A stretch of DNA of 64,000 nucleotides from TMP-7 sp038212445 (GTDB lineage Bacteria > Acidobacteriota > Terriglobia > Bryobacterales > Bryobacteraceae), in assembly GCA_038212445.1 (NCBI GenBank), contig JBBQUM010000025.1, positions 1 to 64,000 of the forward strand, given 5' to 3'. Below, piece by piece: positions 17,139 through 23,408 of the stretch. The notes beneath the pieces were generated by a model. That model was not told the origin of the DNA. It did no database searches and saw only the letters and a program-made list of their open reading frames with translations. Every line of letters starts with the position of its first letter. Positions within the stretch are counted from its first letter, which is position 1. Position numbers and translations under genes: made by a program.

Positions 17139-18164
17139 CTAGCCTTGTGATGCGCCGCACTCCGGGCAGAACTTAGCTTTGCCGGGCATAGGTTTGCCGC
17201 ACTCGATGCAGAACTTCGAGCCGGTGGCCGCGCCGCCTCCGGCACCGCCTGTCCCGACTGGAGGAGGGCCCACGGGGGCCGAGCCTGCGGGCGGCGGTTC
17301 AGATGCCGGACGGGTGGCGTTCATCATGGCTTGCGCCATGGCCATTCCCGCGCCGAGGCCGGCGCCGATTCCGGCTGCACCGCCGCCTTCGTTGGCGGCC
17401 GCGATGGGCAGCGATTGGGCTACCTGGAATTGCGTGTACTTGCCCATGTCGCCGATCATATTCATGCCGATGCGCTGGTCGAGCAGCTTTTGGAGCTCGT
17501 CGGGCAGGGACAGGTTTTCGACGACGAAGCTGTCAAGTGCCAGTCCGAGGTCGGCAAATGACGGCTTCATGAACTCGGCAATTTTTTGGCCGAGTGCCAT
17601 CTGATTGGCGGCCATATCGAGGAACGGCACCTGGCTGGAAGCGAAAGTATCGCTCATCCGGCCGATGATGGTGTTGCGCAGTTGGCCTTCGATCTCAGCG
17701 ACGGTGTAGTGGTCGCGGGTACCGCTGATTTTGGTGTAGAAGACCTTGGGGTCGAAGACGTGCCAGGAGTAGATTCCGAAGGCGCGAAGCCGGACGATGC
17801 CGAAGTCCTTGTCGCGGATGGTGATGGGTTGGGGAGTGCCCCATTTCTGATTGATTTGTTGGCGTGCCGAGAAAAAGTAAACGTCACTCTTGAAGGGCGA
17901 CTGGAACGCTTTGTCCCAGTTCATGAGGTTAGTGAGCAGGGGCAGCGTTTGCGTGGTGAGGGTATAGAGGCCGGGTCCAAAGCTGTCGGCGACGCGTCCT
18001 TCATTGACGAAAATCGCCATCTGGGACTCGCGAACGGTCAGTTTGGCGCCGTTCTGGATCTCCATGTCCTGCATGGGAAACCGATAGGCGAGGATTCCGT
18101 CCTCGGGCTCGGTCCAGTGGATGACATCTATAAACTGCTTTTTCAGGAAGTCGGTCAAGGACAT
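17139..18164 (-). CDS. SPFH domain protein with C-terminal zinc ribbon (YdjI-like)
   Basis: 341 residues. An SPFH/Band-7 fold spans about residues 30-235 (LTVRESQMAIFVNEGRVAD, FGPGLYTLTT, FGIYSWHVFDPKVFY), followed by a helix (LQKLLDQRIGMNMIGDMG), a low-complexity Gly/Ala/Pro linker, and a double-Cys zinc ribbon FCIECGKPMPGKAKFCPECG. This is the YdjI/'virion core protein' type of SPFH protein, which in other bacteria forms membrane-associated assemblies linked to envelope stress. A strong GGAGG lies eight bases before ATG 18164. It is the first gene of the polyamine operon. Confidence 0.88.
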   Translation of the reverse strand: MSLTDFLKKQFIDVIHWTEPEDGILAYRFPMQDMEIQNGAKLTVRESQMAIFVNEGRVADSFGPGLYTLTTQTLPLLTNLMNWDKAFQSPFKSDVYFFSARQQINQKWGTPQPITIRDKDFGIVRLRAFGIYSWHVFDPKVFYTKISGTRDHYTVAEIEGQLRNTIIGRMSDTFASSQVPFLDMAANQMALGQKIAEFMKPSFADLGLALDSFVVENLSLPDELQKLLDQRIGMNMIGDMGKYTQFQVAQSLPIAAANEGGGAAGIGAGLGAGMAMAQAMMNATRPASEPPPAGSAPVGPPPVGTGGAGGGAATGSKFCIECGKPMPGKAKFCPECGASQG

Positions 18165-18244
18165 GAAAGTTAGCCTCCAGTATCTAGAGAGTATAACGAA
18201 GCGGGTGGAGTTGTTGTTCCGCTAGTTGAAGGGCGGCCAGACGC

Positions 18245-18270
18245 GAAAAAGCCCGGAATGGATCCGGGCT
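18245..18270 (-). terminator. terminator-like hairpin in the leader of the SPFH operon
   Basis: On the minus strand, seven-base arms AGCCCGG and CCGGGCT enclose ATCCATT and are followed by a TTTTT run, the shape of an intrinsic terminator. It lies about 81 bases before the SPFH start, so it either stops antisense transcription coming from the right or serves as an attenuator in the operon leader. Confidence 0.6.
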
Positions 18271-18300
18271 CAAGGAATCGGCTGGGCGGGAGTTGTGGGG

Positions 18301-18383
18301 GGATAAAGGGGTTGTGTTTGAGTTAGTGCAGGTCAGGGTTCGGTAGCGGAGCAGCCTGATTTCCTTGAGCAGATCTCGTATCC
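18301..18383 (+). ncRNA. ffs: candidate signal recognition particle 4.5S RNA (core)
   Basis: The plus strand contains GGTCAGG (18331-18337) and AGCAGCC (18350-18356), the exact symmetric internal loop and flanking pairs of SRP RNA domain IV. The surroundings fold into one long hairpin: CAGGT/GCCTG, GAG/CTT, TGTTT/GAGCA, GGGGTT/GATCTC and GGATA/TATCC pair in order, 24 pairs including wobbles. The apical part (18338-18349) is 12 bases rather than the usual 10 with a GNRA tetraloop, which is odd. Ends are approximate. The RNA would bind Ffh for membrane targeting. No T-rich terminator is obvious after it; the rest of the interval 18173-18586 shows nothing else besides the leader hairpin. Confidence 0.72.
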
Positions 18384-18586
18384 ATTACGCTTCTCTCTAG
18401 TGCAAGCAGTACGCCAAACGTTTCAGGACCAAAAATCAATCATTTGCGCCTCAGTGACGTTAGACGTCCGGTAACCCTTACCGATAGGAAATTCCAGATT
18501 GAAACAACTCCAATATGGGGCCACCGAATCGAAACAATTCGTGTCACTTTTTTCCGAATCGATGGCTGCTGGGTTATCGTCTAAAG

Positions 18587-19126
18587 ATGTTGATGAAACA
18601 ACTGTGCGTAGCTCTGGGAACTTCTCTACTTCTTCCACTGATGCTGTCGGCTGCCGGCAGTGTTTATGACTTTACTCTGAAATCCATCGACGGACAGTCT
18701 GCTCCGCTCGCCAGCTACAAAGGCAAAGTGCTCCTCATTGTTAATGTGGCGAGCAAGTGCGGTTTTACGCCTCAATACACGGGGCTAGAGGCGTTGTACG
18801 AGAAGTATAAGGATAAGGGCTTGGTGCTGGTGGGCGTTCCGGCCAACAATTTCATGAGCCAGGAACCGGGAACGGATGAAGAAATCAAGACGTTCTGCAC
18901 TCGCACCTACAACGTCACGTTTCCGATGATGAGCAAGGTTTCGGTAAAGGGATCGGACCAAGCTCCGCTGTATCAATACCTGACGTCGCAGGGCGGGGAC
19001 GTGAAGTGGAACTTCACTAAATTCCTGGTGGACAAGAAGGGGAATGTAGTTAAGAAGTTCGACTCGCCGGTAAAGCCGGATTCTCCCGAGCTTGTTTCGG
19101 CCATCGAAGCGGCGCTCGCGAACTAG
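18587..19126 (+). CDS. exported glutathione peroxidase family protein
   Basis: About 179 residues from ATG 18587 (ATG 18593 also possible), beginning with a signal peptide MLMKQLCVALGTSLLLPLMLSA. Thioredoxin fold with the peroxidatic Cys in VASKCGFTPQY, QEPGTDEEIKTFC with the likely resolving Cys, and KWNFTKFLVD with the tetrad Trp. The usual Gln of NQF is Asn here (PANNF), as in some bacterial homologues. These enzymes reduce hydroperoxides, most bacterial ones with thioredoxin rather than glutathione. A periplasmic location is predicted. It is convergent with dnaB, 14 bases apart. Confidence 0.9.
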   Translation: MLMKQLCVALGTSLLLPLMLSAAGSVYDFTLKSIDGQSAPLASYKGKVLLIVNVASKCGFTPQYTGLEALYEKYKDKGLVLVGVPANNFMSQEPGTDEEIKTFCTRTYNVTFPMMSKVSVKGSDQAPLYQYLTSQGGDVKWNFTKFLVDKKGNVVKKFDSPVKPDSPELVSAIEAALAN

Positions 19127-19140
19127 CGACGGTGCGCCGA

Positions 19141-20514
19141 CTAGTGTGACGGTCCGTCGTCGCCGAGATCGGCGCCGCGGTTTTCGAATTTCGTAAATTC
19201 CTTTAAGAAGACCAGGTTGACCTTGCCAGTAGGGCCGTTGCGCTGCTTGGCAAGGATCAACTCGGCGAGTCCCTTCAGATCCTCACGTTCGGGCTTGTAA
19301 TACTCCTCACGAAACACAAACGCCACCATATCAGCGTCCTGCTCGATGGAGCCGGATTCGCGGAGGTCGGAGAGTTGTGGCTTGTGGTCGCCGGGACGTG
19401 TTTCGGTGGCGCGGCTGAGCTGGGAAAGCACTAGAAATGGTACTTTCAATTCCTTCGCCATCAACTTCATTCCACGAGAGATGGCGCTGATTTCCTGATT
19501 GCGATTTTCCACTCGTCCACGGCTGCTCATGAGCTGTAGATAGTCGATTACCACCAGGCCCAAGCCGTGTTCAGCGTCGAGCCGGCGGAGTTTGGCGTGG
19601 ATGTCCATCAGGGTGATGCCGGGGGTGTCATCGATGTAGAGCGGGGCTTCCATCAGTTCGCCGAGAGCGTGCTGGAGGCGGCGGCGTTCGTCCTGGTTAA
19701 GATAGCCGGCGCGATATTTCTGCTGGTCGACGCGGGCGCCGGCGCAGACCAAGCGAGTGAGCAGCGACTCCTTGGACATTTCGAGGGAGAAGACGGCAGC
19801 GGTGCGGCGGTCCTTCGAATTGGTAGCGACGTGCTGGGCGATGTTGAGGGCGAGCGCCGTTTTTCCCATAGCGGGGCGGGCGGCTAGGATGAACAGGTCG
19901 CCGGGGTGTAAGCCGGCGGTCATCTCGTCGAACTTCAGGAAGCCGGTGGAGACGCCTTTGATGCGTCTTGAGGGATCGAGAAAAGCGTTAAAGCCACCCT
20001 CGAACTGTTCGACGATAGTCGCAGGACTTACAAGGGTGTTAGTGGCTCTGGACTCGCCGAGTTTGAGGAGATTTTCCTCCGCGCCGGCGAGGATTTCGTC
20101 GGGCGTTTCCTCGGCGATCATGGCGCGCTCGATGAGGCGCTGGGAGGTGAAGATGATACGCCGGAGGAGCGATTTATCCTTGACGATCTTTATATAGATG
20201 TCGACGTTGGCGATTTTTGGGAGGCCGTCGTCGAGGCTGACCAGGTAGCTGAGACCGTCGACGGACTCGAGCTGGTTCTGGCGCATCAACTCTTCAGCGA
20301 GTGACACGCGGTCTATGCGCTCGCCGCGCTCATAGAGGTCGGCCATGCGCTGGAAGATGCGGCGGTGCTTTTCGAGACTGAAATCTTCGGCCTGGATGCT
20401 GGCGGCGATGGGCAGGAAACTGGAGTCGTCTAGCAGGATAGAGCCGAGCACGAAGCGCTCAGCGTCGAGGTTAACGGGAAGGGCTCTATCGACTCCGGTC
20501 TGACTACTTGCCAT
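19141..20514 (-). CDS. dnaB: replicative DNA helicase
   Basis: 457 residues, normal length. N-terminal DnaB domain (NLDAERFVLGSILLDD), linker, and RecA-like C-terminal domain with Walker A ARPAMGKTALALN, VVIDYLQLM as Walker B, SQLSRATETR (H3/arginine region) and DLRESGSIEQDAD. It unwinds DNA ahead of the replisome as a hexamer and recruits primase. No intein is present. The upstream interval carries several DnaA-box-like motifs, which may link its expression to replication initiation. Confidence 0.98.
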   Translation of the reverse strand: MASSQTGVDRALPVNLDAERFVLGSILLDDSSFLPIAASIQAEDFSLEKHRRIFQRMADLYERGERIDRVSLAEELMRQNQLESVDGLSYLVSLDDGLPKIANVDIYIKIVKDKSLLRRIIFTSQRLIERAMIAEETPDEILAGAEENLLKLGESRATNTLVSPATIVEQFEGGFNAFLDPSRRIKGVSTGFLKFDEMTAGLHPGDLFILAARPAMGKTALALNIAQHVATNSKDRRTAAVFSLEMSKESLLTRLVCAGARVDQQKYRAGYLNQDERRRLQHALGELMEAPLYIDDTPGITLMDIHAKLRRLDAEHGLGLVVIDYLQLMSSRGRVENRNQEISAISRGMKLMAKELKVPFLVLSQLSRATETRPGDHKPQLSDLRESGSIEQDADMVAFVFREEYYKPEREDLKGLAELILAKQRNGPTGKVNLVFLKEFTKFENRGADLGDDGPSH

Positions 20515-20593
20515 GGATGAACCTTCTCACCATATCGAGTTTCAACTGCCGCGTATAGGAAAATTGCGGGCGTTTGCATTGTGCCATTTAGCC

Positions 20594-20687
20594 TGTGGGA
20601 AAACGCTAGGAAAACTGTGTAAAACGTCCACAGTCTAAGATGAACATTCCAAAGGCTAGCTGTAGAGTTTTGCACAGCTTATTCACA
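20594..20687. promoter_or_regulatory. cluster of DnaA-box-like motifs between dnaB and thrC
   Basis: Within about 95 bases lie TGTGGGAAAA (20594-20603), TGTGTAAAA (20616-20624), CGTCCACAG (20625-20633), TTTTGCACA (20668-20676) and TTATTCACA (20679-20687). The last differs from the consensus TTATCCACA by one base; the others by more. The stretch is A/T-richer than its surroundings. It could be a DnaA-regulated promoter of dnaB; it is too short and lacks an obvious unwinding element to call an origin. Confidence 0.5.
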
Positions 20688-20765
20688 ACAGAAAACCTGC
20701 TCAATGTTTTATACGATTGTAACGCGCAAGCTGGCGGCGGGGGCGATAGACTGGCTGTTGACGAA

Positions 20766-21992
20766 ATGACGACTCTTACACATCTAGAATGCAGCCTTTG
20801 CGGGAAGAGATTTGAGGCGGGGCAGATCCACAATCTGTGCGAATGCGGCGGTCCGCTGCTGGTGCGGTATGACCTGGAGAAGGCGCGGCAGAGTTGGAGC
20901 CGGGACTGGATTCCGAACGGGCCGTCGTCGATGTGGCGTTATGCGCCGGTGCTGCCGGTGTCGAAGCCGTCGGCGATCACGTCGCTGGGCGAGGGCATGA
21001 CGCCGCTGCTGCACTGCAAGCGGTTGGGTGCGCGGATGGGGGCGGATGATCTGTGGGTGAAGGACGAGGGGATTAACCCTACCGGATCGTTTAAGGCGCG
21101 CGGGTTGTCGTGTGCGGTGTCGATGTGCGTGGAACTTGGCGTAAAGAAAGTGGCAATACCGTCGGCGGGCAATGCGGCGAGCGCGATGGCTGCTTACGCG
21201 GCAGCGGCTGGAATTGAAGCGCACATCTTCATGCCGAAGGACGTTCCGCAGTCGAATTTCATCGAATGCAAGGCGTTTGGCGCGCACGTGACTTTGGTGG
21301 ACGGACTGATCAGCGACTGCGGACGGATAGTGGCCGAGCGGAAGGACAAAGAGGGCTGGTTCGACGTGAGTACGTTGAAGGAGCCTTACCGCATTGAAGG
21401 CAAGAAGACGATGGGGTACGAGGTGGCGGAGCAGTTCCGCTGGCAGCTGCCGGACGCGATTTTTTATCCGGCGGGCGGCGGTGTGGGACTGATTGGCATG
21501 TGGAAGTCGTTTAGCGAGATGGAGGCGCTGGGGTGGATTGGTCCGAAGCGTCCGAAGATGATTTGCGTGCAGGCGTCGGGTTGCGCGCCGATTGTGAAGG
21601 CGTTTGAGGAAGGGAAGCAGCGGAGCGAATTCTGGCAGGGCGCGACGACGGCGGCGAGCGGTTTGAGGGTCCCGAAGCCGCTGGGGGATTTTCTGGTGCT
21701 GGATGCGGTGCGGTCGAGTGGCGGCACGTGCCTGTCGGTGACGGATGAGGAGATGTTGGACGCGGGCGCCGAGTTGGGGGCGACGGAGGGGATATTCGCG
21801 GCACCTGAGGGGGCGGCGTGCGTCGCGGCGTTGCACAAGTTGTACGAGAGCGGATTCCTGCAGAAGAGCGAGCGGGTGGTTTTGTACAACACGGGCGCGG
21901 GGCTGAAGTATTTGGAGGCTTATTCGACGCGGTTTCCGAGGGAGTCGGCGAGCGAGCAGGATAAGCTGGGCGGGCTGATCACGCCGCGGTAG
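20766..21992 (+). CDS. thrC: threonine synthase
   Basis: 408 residues from ATG 20766. A longer frame reaching 20640 runs through the DnaA-box-like region and is rejected. A short N-terminal zinc-binding region (CSLCGKRF...CECGG) precedes the PLP fold type II domain: NPTGSFKARG holds the PLP lysine, SAGNAASAMAAYAA the substrate loop, and PAGGGVGLIG the phosphate-binding glycines. It converts O-phosphohomoserine to threonine. Homoserine kinase (thrB) is in this window but 22 kb away, so the pathway genes are scattered. Confidence 0.93.
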   Translation: MTTLTHLECSLCGKRFEAGQIHNLCECGGPLLVRYDLEKARQSWSRDWIPNGPSSMWRYAPVLPVSKPSAITSLGEGMTPLLHCKRLGARMGADDLWVKDEGINPTGSFKARGLSCAVSMCVELGVKKVAIPSAGNAASAMAAYAAAAGIEAHIFMPKDVPQSNFIECKAFGAHVTLVDGLISDCGRIVAERKDKEGWFDVSTLKEPYRIEGKKTMGYEVAEQFRWQLPDAIFYPAGGGVGLIGMWKSFSEMEALGWIGPKRPKMICVQASGCAPIVKAFEEGKQRSEFWQGATTAASGLRVPKPLGDFLVLDAVRSSGGTCLSVTDEEMLDAGAELGATEGIFAAPEGAACVAALHKLYESGFLQKSERVVLYNTGAGLKYLEAYSTRFPRESASEQDKLGGLITPR

Positions 21993-22009
21993 GCGGTCGG
22001 GGAGACGCT

Positions 22010-22234
22010 ATGGTGGGGAACACTGGGCCGGTCGAGTTGTTGGTCATCCTCGCAATATTGCCGGCGGTGTTCCTATGGCCTGCCTGGCGCATCCTGAGCA
22101 AGATGGGCTATCCGGGCGCGGTGGCGATTTGCGCGTTCGTCCCGATGCTGAATATCCTGCTGCTGTTCTTCCTGGCATTTTCGAAATGGCCGATTGAGCG
22201 GGAAGTGGAGCGGTTGCGCATTGGGATCAAGTAG
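22010..22234 (+). CDS. small two-helix membrane protein
   Basis: 74 residues, unrecognised. Two hydrophobic helices (ELLVILAILPAVFLWPAW and VAICAFVPMLNILLLFFLAF) with a short loop (RILSKMGYPG) and a basic C-terminal tail (KWPIEREVERLRIGIK). It starts 17 bases after thrC, with GGGGAG ahead of the ATG at 22010, and is followed by palindromic hairpins. The motif pattern resembles small conserved membrane proteins found in many bacteria, but no function is known. Confidence 0.65.
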   Translation: MVGNTGPVELLVILAILPAVFLWPAWRILSKMGYPGAVAICAFVPMLNILLLFFLAFSKWPIEREVERLRIGIK

Positions 22235-22256
22235 GCGTCGGGGGGGCTTCGGAAAT

Positions 22257-22275
22257 AAAGGCGTCCGACGCCTTT
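22257..22275. terminator. palindromic hairpin 1 between converging genes
   Basis: Perfect arms AAAGGCGTC and GACGCCTTT around one base. A-rich before and T-containing after, so it can end transcription from either side. It lies just after the small membrane protein gene. Confidence 0.55.
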
Positions 22276-22279
22276 AAAT

Positions 22280-22298
22280 AAAGGGGTCGGACGCCTTT
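22280..22298. terminator. palindromic hairpin 2 between converging genes
   Basis: Same palindrome with one mismatch in the left arm (AAAGGGGTC against GACGCCTTT), followed on the plus strand by AATTTT. Terminator for the thrC side is plausible. Confidence 0.5.
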
Positions 22299-22386
22299 AA
22301 TTTTGGTGCGGGGGCTTCGCATTGTGGTTGCTTGGGTTTAGGGGACGTGCTGGAACTATAGTCGGACAAGTGTCCGCGGGAAGATT

Positions 22387-22405
22387 AAAGGCGTCGGACG
22401 CCTTT
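22387..22405 (-). terminator. palindromic hairpin 3 overlapping the meaB stop
   Basis: Perfect arms AAAGGCGTC and GACGCCTTT around one base, overlapping the TAA stop of the last gene of the methylmalonyl-CoA operon. It is the likely terminator of that operon. Confidence 0.6.
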
Positions 22406-23408
22406 ATTTGGTTTTGTAGGCTTCTAGGATGGCTCGGGCTGCGCGGAAACTGCTGATGCGGCCTGCCGACACCTCGGCTTCCAGTTCGGGCAACCGCTCA
22501 CGCACTACCCTGTGACTCTGAAATTGCTCTAGCAGAGAATGCTCGATGATCTCCTGCGTCCATTGCTTTAGCTGAGCCTGCCGGACTCGCTCAAACCAGC
22601 CGTTGGCCTTGAGCGCCGCCGCGTGTGCCAGCACCGACTCCCATAGCTCCCGGATACCCTCTCGCGTGCGGGCCGAGCAGGTTACTGCTTGCGGAATCCA
22701 GCCTGAGGGCTGAGCGGGAAACAAGTGCAAAGCGCTCGCAATTTCACGACTGGCGGAACGGGCGCGGCGGGCGTTGTCGCCGTCGGCCTTGTTGACGGCC
22801 ACCAGGTCAGCCATCTCCATCACGCCGCGCTTCATGCCCTGGAGTTCATCGCCGGCGCCGGTGAGCATGAGAAGGAGGAAGAAGTCGACCATCGAGCGTA
22901 CGGCGACTTCGGATTGTCCGACGCCGACGGTTTCGACGATGATGTTCGAGTAGCCGGACGCTTCGCATAGCAGCATGGTCTCGCGGGTGCGGCGGGCGAC
23001 GCCGCCGAGCGAACCGCGGGATGGAGACGGGCGTATGAAGGCCAGTTCGTCGACCGCAAGCGACTCCATCCGGGTTTTATCGCCGAGGATGCTGCCGCCC
23101 GACAGACGGCTCGAAGGGTCGACGGCGAGCACGGCCACCTTCTCGCCGCGCTCACGCGTCAGGAATGTCCCGAGCGCCTCGATGAGGCTGCTTTTGCCGA
23201 CTCCCGGCACACCGGTAATGCCCACGCGGGTGGACGCTCCGGTGTGCGGGAGGCATTCTTCGAGAATCTGTTCGGCGAGGTCGATGTCGCCAGGGTGCGA
23301 GCTTTCAACGACCGTGATGGCTTGAGCGAGCACGGTGCGATTGCCGGCAAGGATGCCGTCGACGTACGCCCGAAGCGACAAGCGGCGAGGCCGCGGGCGG
23401 ACGCTCAC
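22404..23408 (-). CDS. meaB: methylmalonyl-CoA mutase-associated GTPase (G3E chaperone)
   Basis: 334 residues of the MeaB/ArgK family. Walker A GITGVPGVGKSSLIEAL is near residue 70, DPSSRLSGGSILGDKTRM is the switch region, ETVGVGQSE the Walker B part, and VNKADGDN the base-specificity motif. It protects and reactivates B12-dependent methylmalonyl-CoA mutase by gating cofactor loading. The ATGA overlap with the mutase large subunit couples their synthesis. It is the last gene of the operon. Confidence 0.95.
   Translation of the reverse strand: MSVRPRPRRLSLRAYVDGILAGNRTVLAQAITVVESSHPGDIDLAEQILEECLPHTGASTRVGITGVPGVGKSSLIEALGTFLTRERGEKVAVLAVDPSSRLSGGSILGDKTRMESLAVDELAFIRPSPSRGSLGGVARRTRETMLLCEASGYSNIIVETVGVGQSEVAVRSMVDFFLLLMLTGAGDELQGMKRGVMEMADLVAVNKADGDNARRARSASREIASALHLFPAQPSGWIPQAVTCSARTREGIRELWESVLAHAAALKANGWFERVRQAQLKQWTQEIIEHSLLEQFQSHRVVRERLPELEAEVSAGRISSFRAARAILEAYKTK

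Noticed and set aside
18423..18638. 71-residue minus-strand ORF over the start of the glutathione peroxidase gene
   Set aside because: No hydrophobic or family pattern, weak start, and it overlaps a real gene start and the gap next to the SRP RNA candidate.
20515..20765. Chromosomal replication origin
   Set aside because: Only one motif is close to the DnaA-box consensus, there is no clear AT-rich unwinding block, and dnaA/dnaN are not present.
20784..21836. 350-residue antisense frame opposite thrC
   Set aside because: Arginine/histidine-rich composition with no fold pattern; thrC on the other strand is clearly real.
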